Below the pieces are notes generated by a model, which worked only from the letters and a program-made list of their open reading frames with translations, was not told where the DNA came from and ran no database searches. Below, one piece after another: positions 19,531-29,149 of a stretch of DNA of 64,000 bases (the first letter of the stretch is position 1; each line of letters opens with the position of its first letter). The stretch spans positions 5,343,001 to 5,407,000 of the forward strand of contig NZ_CP076668.1 in the NCBI RefSeq assembly GCF_018968705.1. Direction: 5' to 3'. This DNA comes from Pseudomonas lijiangensis. Its GTDB lineage: Bacteria > Pseudomonadota > Gammaproteobacteria > Pseudomonadales > Pseudomonadaceae. Made by a program: the position numbers and the translations under genes.

Positions 19531-21423
19531 ATGTCCTTTGCTTCCCTCGGTCTCTCCGAGGCTTTAGTCCGCGCCATCGAGGCAGCGGGCTATACCCAGC
19601 CTACTCCGGTGCAACAGCGGGCCATTCCCGCCGTGTTGCAAGGTCGCGACCTGATGGTTGCGGCACAGACAGGTACTGGTAAAACCGGTGGCTTCGCCCT
19701 CCCGATTCTGGAGCGGTTGTTCCCCAACGGTCATCCGGACAAATCCCAGCGTCATGGCCCGCGCCAACCCCGCGTACTGGTCCTGACCCCAACCCGCGAA
19801 CTGGCTGCCCAGGTGCATGACAGCTTCAAGCTGTATGCCCGCGACCTGAAGTTCGTCAGCGCCTGCATCTTCGGCGGTGTCGGCATGAACCCGCAGGTCC
19901 AGGCCATGGCCCGTGGCGTGGACGTGCTGGTCGCCTGCCCCGGCCGCCTGCTCGACCTGGCCGGACAAGGCAGCGTCGATCTGTCCCACGTTGAAATCCT
20001 GGTGCTCGATGAAGCAGACCGGATGCTCGACATGGGCTTCGTCCACGACGTGAAAAAGGTCCTTGCCCGCCTGCCGGCCAAGCGCCAGAACCTGCTGTTC
20101 TCGGCAACGTTCTCCAACGACATCACCGCCCTGGCCGGCAAGCTGCTGCACAACCCCGAGCGCATCGAAGTCACGCCACCGAACACCACGGTCGAGCGTA
20201 TCGAGCAACGGGTTTTCCGCCTGCCCGCCAACCACAAGCGTTCGCTACTGGCGCACCTGATCACTCAGGGCGCGTGGGAACAGGTTCTGGTCTTCACCCG
20301 CACCAAGCACGGCGCCAACCGCCTGGCCGAGTACCTGGACAAGCACGGCCTCAGCGCTGTCGCGATCCACGGCAACAAGAGCCAGAACGCCCGTACCAAA
20401 GCCCTGGCCGACTTCAAGGCCGGTGACGTACGGATCATGGTCGCCACCGATATCGCCGCCCGCGGCCTGGATATCGACCAGTTGCCACACGTGGTCAACT
20501 TCGAGCTGCCAAACGTCGATGAAGACTACGTGCACCGCATCGGTCGTACCGGCCGTGCAGGCCGCACCGGCGAGGCCATCTCGCTGGTCGCGCCGGACGA
20601 AGAAAAACTGCTCAAAAGCATCGAGCGCATGACCCGTCAGAAAATCCCTGACGGCGACCTGATGGGTTTCGACATCAATGCAGTCGAGGCGGAAAAGCCT
20701 GAAGTTCGTGAGCGTCCGGACGTCCGCAACCCACGCGCAGCACGTGCTCCACGTGGCGAAGGCGAAAAGAGCAGCAACAACGGTGGTCGTCGCGACAAGG
20801 GCAAGGACAAAGGCAAGGAAAAGCCGGCAGCAGCTGCAGCAGCGCCTGGCGAACGTCCGGCACGTCAGCCGCGTGAAAGAAAACCTCGCGAAGGTACGCC
20901 ACGTGAGCAGCGTCACTCGCAACCACCACGCCCATCGCCTGATCGCGCACCTGACGAGTTTCGGGATGACGATGTGGATAACTTCGGCAACCGCGCTGAC
21001 TATGTAAGCCCTTACCAAGGCAAGAATCAGGGCCGTGGCCGCCGTCCCGGAGCCCCTGCCGCTCCAGGCGCAGCACCTGCTGGCGCCGGACGTCCGCAAG
21101 GTTCGGGGCGCCCGGCCAACCCACGCAACTCGGGCGCAGGGGGTGCAGGCACCGGTGCCAAGCGCAATGGCTCGGGTTCCGGCTCGCGCAGTGGTGGCGG
21201 AGGCCGTGACGGCCAACAGCGCAATCGCCGCCCGGCACGTGACGATCAGTCCCGCCAGGAACCGGCCGTTCGCAGTTCCCGTGAAGGCCAGCAACCTCAG
21301 CCGAAGATCGTGCACAAGGAATCGAAAATCGATCGGTTCCCGTCTGCCGAGCAGCTCGATCAGTTGCCAAGCCGCCCACGCGGTGAAAAACCGGCCTTGC
21401 TGACTCGCAACCGCGATAGCTGA
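19531..21423 (+). CDS. rhlE: RhlE-type DEAD-box RNA helicase with long basic tail
   Basis: 630 aa from ATG 19531 ([26 protein letters not shown] upstream). Helicase core (residues ~1-375): Q motif [14 protein letters not shown], motif [11 protein letters not shown], Ia [61 protein letters not shown]. Residues ~400-630 are low-complexity Arg/Gly/Pro/Ala-rich (many RG and PR pairs), an RNA-binding tail. It unwinds RNA in ribosome assembly or mRNA decay. Ends at a strong intrinsic terminator. Confidence 0.96.
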   Translation: MSFASLGLSEALVRAIEAAGYTQPTPVQQRAIPAVLQGRDLMVAAQTGTGKTGGFALPILERLFPNGHPDKSQRHGPRQPRVLVLTPTRELAAQVHDSFKLYARDLKFVSACIFGGVGMNPQVQAMARGVDVLVACPGRLLDLAGQGSVDLSHVEILVLDEADRMLDMGFVHDVKKVLARLPAKRQNLLFSATFSNDITALAGKLLHNPERIEVTPPNTTVERIEQRVFRLPANHKRSLLAHLITQGAWEQVLVFTRTKHGANRLAEYLDKHGLSAVAIHGNKSQNARTKALADFKAGDVRIMVATDIAARGLDIDQLPHVVNFELPNVDEDYVHRIGRTGRAGRTGEAISLVAPDEEKLLKSIERMTRQKIPDGDLMGFDINAVEAEKPEVRERPDVRNPRAARAPRGEGEKSSNNGGRRDKGKDKGKEKPAAAAAAPGERPARQPRERKPREGTPREQRHSQPPRPSPDRAPDEFRDDDVDNFGNRADYVSPYQGKNQGRGRRPGAPAAPGAAPAGAGRPQGSGRPANPRNSGAGGAGTGAKRNGSGSGSRSGGGGRDGQQRNRRPARDDQSRQEPAVRSSREGQQPQPKIVHKESKIDRFPSAEQLDQLPSRPRGEKPALLTRNRDS

Positions 21424-21442
21424 CAGCACGGCTGAAACAGAA

Positions 21443-21469
21443 ACGCCCCGACTGGTTCGGGGCGTTTTT
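21443..21469 (+). terminator. Intrinsic terminator of rhlE
   Basis: ACGCCCCG / CGGGGCGT stem (21443-21450, 21458-21465) with a 7-base loop, followed by a T-run ending at 21469; it lies 20 bp after the rhlE stop. Confidence 0.93.
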
Positions 21470-21479
21470 GTATGTGCTG

Positions 21480-21514
21480 CAAAAACAGGAACGCCGACAC
21501 AAGGTCGGCGTTCC
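21480..21514 (-). terminator. Intrinsic terminator of the cytochrome b561-yceI unit
   Basis: Perfect 11-bp arms GGAACGCCGAC / GTCGGCGTTCC (21488-21498, 21504-21514) read from the minus strand, followed by TGTTTTTG; it lies 17 bp after the yceI stop. Confidence 0.9.
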
Positions 21515-21530
21515 GTCGATCAGGCAGCGC

Positions 21531-22109
21531 TTACTTCTTCTGGACGCCTTCGAGGCTGATGTCCAGGTCCAGCGTCTGAGAGGTCGGACCTGGGCCTTTG
21601 ATGCCGAAGTCGTTCAGGTTCAGAGTGCTGGTGCCGTTGAAGCCGGCACGGTAGCCGCCCCATGGATCCTTGCCTTCGCCGTTGAAGGTAGCCTTGATCA
21701 CGATTGGCTTGGTGACGCCGTGCAGGGTCAGGTCGCCAGTGACGTCAGCGGTTTTCTCGCCGGTGGATTTGACGCTGGTGGAAACGAACTTGGCTTCCGG
21801 GTATTTGGCAACGTCCAGAAAGTCCTTGCTGGAGATGTGCTTGTCGCGCTCTGCATGGTTAGTGAAGAGGCTGGCAGTTTTCAGCTCGACAGCGATCTTG
21901 CTGGCTTCAGGCTTGGCAGCATCGAAGCTGAAAGTACCGTCCCAGTCCTTGAAAGTGCCGTGGATGAAGCTGTAGCCCAGATGGCTGATCTTGAAGTCGA
22001 TGAAAGCGTGCTGGCCTTCCTTGTCGATCACGTAATCAGCAGCCATCGCCTGACCGGCAGACAACAGAGCAGTACCAAGAGCCAGAGCGGCGAGAGACTT
22101 CTTCAACAT
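21531..22109 (-). CDS. yceI: YceI-family periplasmic lipocalin-like protein
   Basis: 192 aa from ATG 22109. Signal peptide [23 protein letters not shown] with probable cleavage after AMA. The mature domain has YceI landmarks: [53 protein letters not shown]. YceI proteins bind isoprenoid/polyprenyl-type lipids in a beta-barrel; the ligand here is unknown. It follows the cytochrome b561 gene by 27 bp on the same strand, a common pairing. Confidence 0.93.
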   Translation of the reverse strand: MLKKSLAALALGTALLSAGQAMAADYVIDKEGQHAFIDFKISHLGYSFIHGTFKDWDGTFSFDAAKPEASKIAVELKTASLFTNHAERDKHISSKDFLDVAKYPEAKFVSTSVKSTGEKTADVTGDLTLHGVTKPIVIKATFNGEGKDPWGGYRAGFNGTSTLNLNDFGIKGPGPTSQTLDLDISLEGVQKK

Positions 22110-22136
22110 GCTTTTATTCCCGTTTTGGTTGAACAA

Positions 22137-22685
22137 TCAGTTACGACCCAGCATACGCTTGAGGGTCACATCGCGATCTATGAAGTGGTGTTTCAGTGCA
22201 GCCAGGCCATGGAACCCCGCGAAAACCACGATGAGCCACGCCAGATAGAGATGAATCCAGCCCGCCGTTTCCGCCTGCTCGGGAAGGCCGCTGACCAATG
22301 CAGGCACCTCGAACAGACCAAAGACCGGGATTCCCACGCCATCGGCAGTGGAAATCAGGTAACCGGCGAACATCACGGCAAACAGAACGACATACAGAAA
22401 CAAATGACCCAATGCAGCTCCGATGCGCGTCAGCTTACTGTAGCTGGCCAACGGCGGAGGTGGCGGGCTGAGCAGGCGCCAGACCACGCGGAACAGCATC
22501 ACGGCAAAGAGCGTGATGCCGATGCTCTTGTGCAGATCGGGTCCGGCCTTGCGCCAGGTATCGTAATAATCCAGCCCCACCATCCACAGCCCAAGCGCAA
22601 ACAACCCGAAGACCACAACAGCCACGCCCCAATGCAGCACCATGCCGACCAGACCGTAGCGGGAGGATGAATTACGTAACTGCAT
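22137..22685 (-). CDS. Cytochrome b561-family membrane protein
   Basis: 182-aa protein with four transmembrane segments and haem-ligand histidines, e.g. VGMVLHWGVAVVVF (segment 1), DLHKSIGITLFAVMLFRVVWRL (segment 2) and the late WIHLYLAWLIVVFAGFHGLAA. The family transfers electrons from the quinone pool, and E. coli CybB oxidises superoxide. First gene of the unit with yceI. Haem ligands are inferred from family position. Confidence 0.92.
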   Translation of the reverse strand: MQLRNSSSRYGLVGMVLHWGVAVVVFGLFALGLWMVGLDYYDTWRKAGPDLHKSIGITLFAVMLFRVVWRLLSPPPPPLASYSKLTRIGAALGHLFLYVVLFAVMFAGYLISTADGVGIPVFGLFEVPALVSGLPEQAETAGWIHLYLAWLIVVFAGFHGLAALKHHFIDRDVTLKRMLGRN

Positions 22686-22823
22686 CGCAAATACCCTGTT
22701 AGAAGTGTTACCAGACTAGCTTTTTATCTATCGATTGAAAGCGCAAAATTTTGCTCTGAACTATCGAAAAACATGATGAAGACTTTTCTATCATCGATCT
22801 TTCGACTTCAACCAGCGCCCTTT

Positions 22824-22970
22824 TCAGGACCGCTGGCTGTTCTGCTGGCGCAGCATCTCGATAAATTCCGCCCAGTAACACTGTGCCATGACCGTCGGCA
22901 TTTCGATGGCGATGAACGGCACTATTGTTGAGGTTCCACTGCACAGTTTTATAAAGAACGAATCGATCAC
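22824..22970 (-). CDS. Possible 48-aa hypothetical protein
   Basis: A GTG at 22970 opens a 48-codon frame (MIDSFFIKLCSGTST..., ending MLRQQNSQRS) right after the terminator of the amine oxidase gene. There is no clear ribosome-binding site; internal ATGs at codons 24 and 28 give still shorter versions. Nothing recognisable. Apart from this and the terminator I see only AT-rich promoter-like sequence (22700-22800) in the 335-bp gap. Confidence 0.2.
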   Translation of the reverse strand: MIDSFFIKLCSGTSTIVPFIAIEMPTVMAQCYWAEFIEMLRQQNSQRS

Positions 22971-22974
22971 CCAT

Positions 22975-23001
22975 AAAAAAAGGCGCGGTTTTATCCGCGC
23001 C
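22975..23001 (-). terminator. Intrinsic terminator of the amine oxidase gene
   Basis: GGCGCGG / CCGCGCC arms (22982-22988, 22995-23001) with loop TTTTAT, followed on the minus strand by a T-run (22975-22981); 20 bp after the stop codon. Confidence 0.92.
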
Positions 23002-23020
23002 TTTTCTGTCAGCCATGGCT

Positions 23021-24841
23021 TCAGTTCTTGACGTCAGCCGGTGCTGCTTCGGTTTTAGCCGGTGTTTTAGGGGCAGCAGCCGGTTTGGCGGGTGCCTTTT
23101 CCTTCACTGGCTCCTTCTTGGCAGCCTCTTTTTTCACAGGCTCTTTTTTCACGGCTTCCTTTGCCGGTGCCTTTTTGGCTGGCTCGGCCTTGGCCGCCGC
23201 TTTCTTGGCAGGCTCGGTCTTGGCAGGCGTCTTGGCCGGCTCAACCGCTGGCGCAACCACCGGAGCAACAGGCGCTGGTACAGGCGCCGGGGCTGGAGTC
23301 GGCTCGGGTGCTTTTTCGACCGGCTTCTCGGCAGGTTTTTCAGCAGGCTGGTCGGAAGAATCACCGAAACCGAACAGGTTGCTGAAGAAACCACCTTCCG
23401 ACTTCTTCACTGCTGGCGCAGGCGCAGGTGCCACAGGCGGAACCACCTTGACCGGCTCGAACGACTTGCCAGCCGCCAGATCCTGTACCTGACTGGCGGC
23501 ACGCTGGCCACTACGCAGAGCGCCTTCCAGTGTGCCCGGGTACAGAGCGTCCGTATGTTCACCCGCAAAAGCTACACGCTGCACGGGCTTTTCCCACAGG
23601 CGCCAGTATTTGCTGATCTGGCCGGGACCAAATGCCAGGTAAGAACCGCCGGTGGATGGATCGACGCTGTAGCGACGGATTTCATAACCGGTGTAGGCGC
23701 CACGCGCCTGTGGATAAAACGTGTGCAGACGAATCAGCACCTGATCCACCAGTTGCTTGTCGCCAAAAGCCTGCATGATCCGGGCATTGTCGCCCGACAA
23801 GTTGATCACCACATTGGCGCCACCCTTGAGCGCGGGCTCGATCCACAGCATGCCCAGTCCGGTATTGCTGAACACTTCACCCGACATGCGCGCCTTGCTG
23901 TCCCAGACCGGCGTCTTGAACTTGAGCATGATCTGGTCGCGCCAGCCATAGTTGGTGCCCTTCAGGGCGCCCAGGTGCCGGGCATCCAGTGCCGGTGTCA
24001 TCTGAATGTTGCCCAGCGAGCGCAAAGGCACGGCCAGCACCACGTAATCGGCGCTGTAGCCGACGCTGCCGACCTTGACCGCGACGCTGTCCTTGTCCTG
24101 CACGATGGCCGAGACCGCAGAGCTGGTCTTGATGGTCTTGAGTTGTTTGACGAAAGCCTGGGCCAGTACCGCACTGCCGCCCGGCAGACGTGCAGCGCGC
24201 TGATCGCGCTCGTCCACGCCACGGTAGACCCGCGACTGCTGGGCGAAATACAGCAGCGACAGACGCGAAGGTTCGTCATAGCGGGTGCGAATCTGCTGGT
24301 TGATCAACTGACGCGCCGTCGCAGGCAGGTTCAGACGATCCAGCCAGTTGGCCACGTTGATCTGGTCCAGGGCGAACAGCGTGCTGTTGGCGGCCGGGTT
24401 TTCCGGGTCTTCGATGGAGCGAGCCAGATTATCCAGGGTTTCCTCATAACGCTTAATAGCCTCGGCAGTCGCCGGTTGCTTGAGCGCCAGGTCGGCCTGG
24501 GTGAAATGCACGCCGTCGATCAGGTAGCTGGGAGTGCGCACGAACTCTGGAGCCGGCACGCTCTGGATCTTGAAGCTGTCCAGATAGCGGTTCAGGACGG
24601 GCTGCGCCTTGGCGTTGCCGATCCACTCACTGGTGGCGAGTCCCGAACGGCCGCCGATAACGGGCCGGGCTTCCAGCAGCGTGACCTGCCAGCCTTTGTT
24701 CTGCAATTCATAAGCCGCCGTCAGGCCGGCCAGACCGCCTCCGACAACAATGGCTGTACGTTGTTTTTCATTGGCGAACGTCGAAACGCTGACCAGACCT
24801 ATCACTATCAGCGCACACGCGCGCAGCCACCCAGAAAGCAT
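23021..24841 (-). CDS. Secreted flavin amine oxidase with Lys/Ala/Pro-rich tail
   Basis: 606 aa. Signal peptide about residues 1-23 (MLSGWLRACALIVIGLVSVS then TFA). FAD-binding motif AIVVGGGLAGLTAAYEL (~30-46) with LLEARPVIGGRSG; C-terminal flavin-contacting VAFAGEHTDALYPGTLEGAL (~424-443). This is the monoamine oxidase fold; substrate unknown. Residues ~460-606 are a low-complexity tail with PAEKPAEKPVEK, a Pro/Ala linker and then many AKKEPVKK-type repeats, like histone H1 or AlgP tails. Export of such a basic tail is unusual. It is divergent from bioA. Confidence 0.88.
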   Translation of the reverse strand: MLSGWLRACALIVIGLVSVSTFANEKQRTAIVVGGGLAGLTAAYELQNKGWQVTLLEARPVIGGRSGLATSEWIGNAKAQPVLNRYLDSFKIQSVPAPEFVRTPSYLIDGVHFTQADLALKQPATAEAIKRYEETLDNLARSIEDPENPAANSTLFALDQINVANWLDRLNLPATARQLINQQIRTRYDEPSRLSLLYFAQQSRVYRGVDERDQRAARLPGGSAVLAQAFVKQLKTIKTSSAVSAIVQDKDSVAVKVGSVGYSADYVVLAVPLRSLGNIQMTPALDARHLGALKGTNYGWRDQIMLKFKTPVWDSKARMSGEVFSNTGLGMLWIEPALKGGANVVINLSGDNARIMQAFGDKQLVDQVLIRLHTFYPQARGAYTGYEIRRYSVDPSTGGSYLAFGPGQISKYWRLWEKPVQRVAFAGEHTDALYPGTLEGALRSGQRAASQVQDLAAGKSFEPVKVVPPVAPAPAPAVKKSEGGFFSNLFGFGDSSDQPAEKPAEKPVEKAPEPTPAPAPVPAPVAPVVAPAVEPAKTPAKTEPAKKAAAKAEPAKKAPAKEAVKKEPVKKEAAKKEPVKEKAPAKPAAAPKTPAKTEAAPADVKN

Positions 24842-25029
24842 TCCGCGAACTCCGAAAACGTGGGGAAAATTGCCAGAAACAAAGAAGAGGCGCGCAGCAT
24901 ACGCCAGCCATAAAATGCCCGCCAGCGATGTTCAAAACGATACAAATGGTTGTCCCACAGCCATGCATTGCATAGGCTTGCGCGATTGTTCGCCCTCGCG
25001 TCATGCGAGTCGTTACCCGGAGATTGCCA

Positions 25030-26436
25030 ATGGGCCTGAATGACCAGTGGATGCAACGTGACCTCAAGGTCCTGTGGCACCCCTGCACGCAGATGAAAGA
25101 TCACGAAAACCTGCCACTGATCCCCATCAAGCGCGGTGAAGGCGTCTGGCTGGAAGACTTTGAAGGCAAGCGTTATCTGGATGCCGTCAGCTCCTGGTGG
25201 GTCAACGTGTTCGGCCATGCCAACCCGCGCATCAACCAGCGGATCAAGGACCAGGTCGACCAGCTTGAACACGTCATCCTGGCAGGCTTCAGCCACCAGC
25301 CGGTGATCGAGCTGTCCGAGCGACTGGTCAAACTCACGCCCGAAGGGCTGACACGCTGCTTCTACGCCGACAATGGGTCGTCCTGCATCGAAGTCGCGCT
25401 GAAAATGAGCTTTCATTACTGGCTCAACCGCGGCAAGCCGAACAAGAAGCGCTTCGTGACCCTGACCAACAGTTATCACGGCGAAACCATGGCCGCGATG
25501 TCGGTGGGTGACGTACCGCTGTTCACCGAAACCTACAAAGCGCTGCTGCTGGATACCCTCAAGGTGCCGAGCCCGGACTGCTATAACCGCCCGCAAGGCA
25601 TGAGCTGGGAAGAACACTCACGCAACATGTTCGCCGCCATGGAACAGACCCTGGCCGAACATCACGACAGCGTGGCGGCAGTGATCGTTGAGCCGCTGAT
25701 CCAGGGTGCAGGCGGCATGCGCATGTATCACCCGGTCTACCTCAAACTGCTGCGCGAGGCCTGTGACCGTTACGGCGTGCACCTGATTCACGATGAAATC
25801 GCCGTGGGCTTCGGTCGTACCGGCAGCATGTTTGCCTGCGAACAGGCCGGTATCCGCCCGGACTTCCTGTGCCTGTCCAAGGCCCTGACCGGTGGTTATC
25901 TGCCACTGGCCGCCTGCCTGACTACAGACGAAGTGTACGACGCCTTCTACGACGACTACCCGACCCTGCGCGCTTTCCTGCATTCCCACAGCTACACCGG
26001 CAATCCGCTGGCCTGTGCGGCGGCATTGGCGACCCTCGATATCTTCGAGCAGGACAATGTCATCGAAAACAACAAGGCGCTGGCACAACGCATGGCCACT
26101 GCCACGGCGCATCTGGTGGATCATCCCCATGTAGCTGAAGTACGCCAGACCGGCATGGCGCTGGCCATCGAGATGGTGCAGGACAAGGCGACCAAGACCG
26201 CCTACCCATGGCAGGAGCGCCGCGGCCTGCAGGTTTTCCAGCACGCGCTGGAGCGCGGCGCACTGTTGAGGCCACTGGGCAGCGTGGTGTACTTCCTGCC
26301 GCCGTACGTGATCACCCCCGAGCAGATCGACTTCCTGGCCGAAGTCGCCAGCGAAGGCATAGACATCGCCACCCGCAGCAGCATCAGCGTGGCCGTACGC
26401 GAGAACTTCCATCCGGATTTTCGCGATCCGGGCTAA
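25030..26436 (+). CDS. bioA: Adenosylmethionine-8-amino-7-oxononanoate aminotransferase
   Basis: 468-aa PLP enzyme of biotin synthesis, converting KAPA to DAPA with SAM as amino donor. Landmarks: WHPCTQMKDHENLPLIPIKR, VSSWWVNVFGHANPRIN, FYADNGSSCIEVALKM, LIHDEIAVGFGRTGSMFACE, and the PLP lysine in FLCLSKALTGGYLPLAA. ATG 25030 follows GGAGATTGCC; the 25003 start is not supported. No other bio gene adjoins it. Confidence 0.97.
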   Translation: MGLNDQWMQRDLKVLWHPCTQMKDHENLPLIPIKRGEGVWLEDFEGKRYLDAVSSWWVNVFGHANPRINQRIKDQVDQLEHVILAGFSHQPVIELSERLVKLTPEGLTRCFYADNGSSCIEVALKMSFHYWLNRGKPNKKRFVTLTNSYHGETMAAMSVGDVPLFTETYKALLLDTLKVPSPDCYNRPQGMSWEEHSRNMFAAMEQTLAEHHDSVAAVIVEPLIQGAGGMRMYHPVYLKLLREACDRYGVHLIHDEIAVGFGRTGSMFACEQAGIRPDFLCLSKALTGGYLPLAACLTTDEVYDAFYDDYPTLRAFLHSHSYTGNPLACAAALATLDIFEQDNVIENNKALAQRMATATAHLVDHPHVAEVRQTGMALAIEMVQDKATKTAYPWQERRGLQVFQHALERGALLRPLGSVVYFLPPYVITPEQIDFLAEVASEGIDIATRSSISVAVRENFHPDFRDPG

Positions 26437-26445
26437 ACCCCGTTG

Positions 26446-26541
26446 AACCGTAGGAGTAATGCCGATCAGTCAAGGCACAAAGGGATTTATTGACCTCTGA
26501 AGACCGGCATTAAACCGTAGGAGGGGATTCATCCCCGAACC
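26446..26541. repeat. Nested palindrome with flanking direct repeats, plus a REP half-site
   Basis: An 11-bp direct repeat AACCGTAGGAG (26446-26456 and 26513-26523) brackets a 56-bp inverted-repeat unit (TAATGCCG / CGGCATTA at its ends). The right copy continues into a REP-type palindrome GGGGATTCATCCCC. The arrangement looks like a small element inserted into, or duplicated from, a REP sequence. It occupies most of the bioA-rsmE gap. Confidence 0.55.
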
Positions 26542-26577
26542 TCTCCTGCACAAAGAATAATCACCCAGAGAACCTCC

Positions 26578-27297
26578 ATGAGACTGTCCCGATTCTTTAC
26601 CGACGCCACACTGAGCCTGGGCGAACACGAATTGCCCGAGGCTCAGGCGCACTACATCAGTCGCGTCCTGCGCATGGCCGAGGGCGATGCGCTGCAACTG
26701 TTCGACGGTTCGGGCACGGAGTTTCGCGGCACGCTGGTGGAAGTCGGCAAGAAGCGCGTGCGCGTCCAGCTCACGGAAAGCCTGGCCGGGCAGATCGAAT
26801 CGCCGCTGCGCATTCATCTGGGCCAGGGGCTGTCTCGTGGCGAGCGGATGGACTGGGCGATCCAGAAAGCCACAGAGCTGGGCGTGACTGAAATTACCCC
26901 CATCGTCAGCGAACGCTGCGAAGTCCGCCTCAAGGACGAGCGCGCCGAAAAGCGTCAGGCGCACTGGCAACAGATCGCAATCAGCGCCTGCGAGCAATGC
27001 GGCCGTTCAGTGGTGCCGGTGATTCATCCACCAATGCCGCTGGCCGACTGGCTCAAGCAGACCCAGGCCGACCTCAAGCTGGTCCTGCACCCGGTCGCAG
27101 AAGCCCTGACCAGCCATGAAAAACCGACGACCCTGGCCTTTCTGATCGGCCCTGAAGGCGGTTTGAACGATGCTGAAGTCGAGCAGGCCAAAGCATCAGG
27201 CTTCCACGCCGCCCGCCTCGGCCCCCGCGTGCTGCGCACCGAGACAGCGCCGGTGGTGGCACTGAGCGTGGCGCAGCAATTGTGGGGGGATTTCTAA
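26578..27297 (+). CDS. rsmE: 16S rRNA (uracil-1498-N3)-methyltransferase
   Basis: 239-aa SPOUT methyltransferase. N-terminal PUA-like domain (RLSRFFTDATLSLGEHEL, HYISRVLRMAEGDALQLFDG) and the C-terminal knotted SAM-binding region LAFLIGPEGGLNDAEVEQAK with ARLGPRVLRTETAPVVAL. It methylates U1498 in the 30S subunit. AGAACC/CTCC before the ATG is a weak site, but length and ends match the family. Confidence 0.97.
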   Translation: MRLSRFFTDATLSLGEHELPEAQAHYISRVLRMAEGDALQLFDGSGTEFRGTLVEVGKKRVRVQLTESLAGQIESPLRIHLGQGLSRGERMDWAIQKATELGVTEITPIVSERCEVRLKDERAEKRQAHWQQIAISACEQCGRSVVPVIHPPMPLADWLKQTQADLKLVLHPVAEALTSHEKPTTLAFLIGPEGGLNDAEVEQAKASGFHAARLGPRVLRTETAPVVALSVAQQLWGDF

Positions 27298-27311
27298 GGC
27301 ACATGCTTCCT

Positions 27312-27376
27312 TGTGGGAGGGGGCTTGCCCGCGACGGCGTCAAAATTGAATCGTCGCCAGCAAGCTGCCTCCCACA
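27312..27376. repeat. Inverted repeat, 'TGTGGGAGG...CCTCCCACA' class
   Basis: TTGTGGGAGGGGGCTTGCCC on the left and GCAAGCTGCCTCCCACA on the right form an imperfect long stem between the convergent rsmE and trhA genes. It is the same class as the perfect copy at 40041-40131 and may serve as a bidirectional end structure. Confidence 0.7.
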
Positions 27377-27383
27377 GAATCCG

Positions 27384-28004
27384 TTAGAGCACGTAGAAGA
27401 AGATAGCTACGAAGTGCATCAGGCTTCCGGCAATCACGAACAGGTGCCAGATGCCGTGCCAGTGGCGGATGTGGTCGTAGGCAAAGAAAATGATGCCCAC
27501 GGTGTACAGCACGCCGCCACCTGCCAGCCAGATGAACCCTGCCAACCCCAGCGTCGCCAACAGCGGTTTTACGGCCACCAGCACGATCCAGCCCATGACC
27601 GCGTAGATCACGATGGACATGATCCGGGCCTCGGAACGTGGCTTGATCTCTTGCAGGATGCCGATCAGCGCCAGTCCCCAGACCACACCAAACAGGCTCC
27701 AGCCCCACGGGCCGCGCAACGTCACCAGACAGAATGGCGTGTAACTGCCTGCAATCATCAGGTAGATCGAAAAATGATCGACCTTCTGCATGATGACCTT
27801 CGCCCGTCCGCGGACGCTGTGATACACCGTCGAAACGCTATACAGGCTCACCAGACACAGGCCGTAGATGGCCACGCCGACAATCTTCCAGATATCGCCC
27901 TGCAGGCTCGCCATCACCAATAACCAGATCGCACCGACAGCCGCCAATACAGCGCCCACCAGATGTGACCAGGCGTTGAATTTTTCTCCGTAGTACATCC
28001 GCAC
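27384..28004 (-). CDS. trhA: Hemolysin III / TrhA family membrane protein
   Basis: 206-aa protein with seven predicted transmembrane helices. Progestin/AdipoQ-receptor-like signatures: GEKFNAWSHLVGAVLAAVGA near the N-terminus, STVYHSVRG, KVDHFSIYLMIAGSYTPFCL, and the C-terminal FAYDHIRHWHGIWHLFVIAG with the zinc-binding histidines. Bacterial TrhA proteins affect membrane energetics and fluidity; haemolysis is a historical name. It is convergent with rsmE and divergent from mdcR. Confidence 0.92.
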   Translation of the reverse strand: MRMYYGEKFNAWSHLVGAVLAAVGAIWLLVMASLQGDIWKIVGVAIYGLCLVSLYSVSTVYHSVRGRAKVIMQKVDHFSIYLMIAGSYTPFCLVTLRGPWGWSLFGVVWGLALIGILQEIKPRSEARIMSIVIYAVMGWIVLVAVKPLLATLGLAGFIWLAGGGVLYTVGIIFFAYDHIRHWHGIWHLFVIAGSLMHFVAIFFYVL

Positions 28005-28139
28005 ATGACCTCTGGCTGCAAGAAACTCCTTTTTAGAGGCTCGCGGTTACAGATGTAAAGCGCAATGCAGATATTTGCAGCAGTCATCGTCTTCGGGGTC
28101 AGGCACAATCGTGCCCACACCAACAACAAGCGCCACGAC

Positions 28140-29063
28140 ATGCAGATCGATGACGAGCTGACCCTGAAAAAACTTGAAATCTTCCTGGCCTTCATGCGCA
28201 CCGGCAATCTGGCGCGGGCGGCTGCGGAGTTGCAGACCAGCAATGTCAGCGTGCACCGCGCCATTCATTCGCTGGAAAGCGCCCTGCGTTGCCCGCTGTT
28301 CAAGCATGAGGGTCGCAACCTGACGCCGATGGAAAGCGCCTATGTGCTGGAAGAGCGCGCCCAGAAGCTGATCCAGGACGTGCTGAGCACCATTGAAGCC
28401 ACCCGCCAGGCGGCAGGTTTTTCGGCTGCACGCTTCAAGCTCGGCGCGTTGTATTCACTGACGGTCAAGACCGTGCCGCAGCTCATCATGGGTCTGAAGA
28501 TCCGCCGCAGCGAACTGAATATCGACCTGATCCTGGGCTCGAACATCGACCTGTTCTACAAGCTCAAGAACATGGAAGTCGATGCGATGCTGGTCTCGCT
28601 GGATGAAAGTCTCAATGACGCGGACTGCGAGCACCTGCCGCTGTTTTCCGACGATATCTTCCTCGCCGTACCGGCCGACTCACCCCTCTCGCAGCACAGC
28701 GAAGTCGATTTGAGCGACCTGCGTGAAGAAACCTTCATTACCCTGACACAAGGCTTCGCCACCCACCGAGACGGCATACGGGTATTCGAGCAGGCGGGGT
28801 TCGAGCCCAAGGTCGCGATGCAGGTGAACGACATCTTCACCCTGCTGAGCATGGTCAGCTCCGGCGTGGGTTACGCCCTGCTGCCAGGGCGCATCGCAGC
28901 GGTCTATGAAAACCGCGTGCGACTGATCCCGCTGCAGGAACGCTATCGCATGCAACAACACATCGGTCTGGCCTTCCTCAAATCCAGAGAACGCGACCCG
29001 AACCTGCTGGCACTGATTGCCGAGTGTCGGATGTATGCCAACCGCCTCTCAACTACCCCGTAA
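28140..29063 (+). CDS. mdcR: LysR-family regulator, probably MdcR of malonate catabolism
   Basis: 307 aa from ATG 28140. N-terminal winged helix-turn-helix TLKKLEIFLAFMRTGNLARA...LQTSNVSVHRAIHSLE (residues ~6-50), then the LysR effector domain. It lies convergent to the 3' end of the malonate decarboxylase operon, the same relative place as the LysR gene next to mdc clusters in other Pseudomonas, so activation of mdcA by malonate is the likely job (inference from context). Confidence 0.85.
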   Translation: MQIDDELTLKKLEIFLAFMRTGNLARAAAELQTSNVSVHRAIHSLESALRCPLFKHEGRNLTPMESAYVLEERAQKLIQDVLSTIEATRQAAGFSAARFKLGALYSLTVKTVPQLIMGLKIRRSELNIDLILGSNIDLFYKLKNMEVDAMLVSLDESLNDADCEHLPLFSDDIFLAVPADSPLSQHSEVDLSDLREETFITLTQGFATHRDGIRVFEQAGFEPKVAMQVNDIFTLLSMVSSGVGYALLPGRIAAVYENRVRLIPLQERYRMQQHIGLAFLKSRERDPNLLALIAECRMYANRLSTTP

Positions 29064-29082
29064 CGCAGAGGCGGAGCAACAC

Positions 29083-29140
29083 CCCGTAGGAGCGAATTTA
29101 TTCGCGAACAAACCATTTCGCGGATGAATCCGCTCCTACA
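29083..29140. repeat. REP doublet between mdcR and madM
   Basis: CCCGTAGGAGCGAATTTATT continuing to CGCGAA (29083-29108), and its inverted partner TTTCGCGGATGAATCCGCTC from 29116 on. It sits between convergent genes and resembles the 7097-7146 doublet. Confidence 0.85.
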
Positions 29141-29149
29141 ACGGGGCGA

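Noticed and set aside
20245..21429. Minus-strand 394-codon frame
   Set aside because: Antisense to the low-complexity tail of rhlE.
23015..24913. Plus-strand 632-codon frame
   Set aside because: Antisense to the amine oxidase gene, which has a signal peptide, FAD motif and its own terminator.
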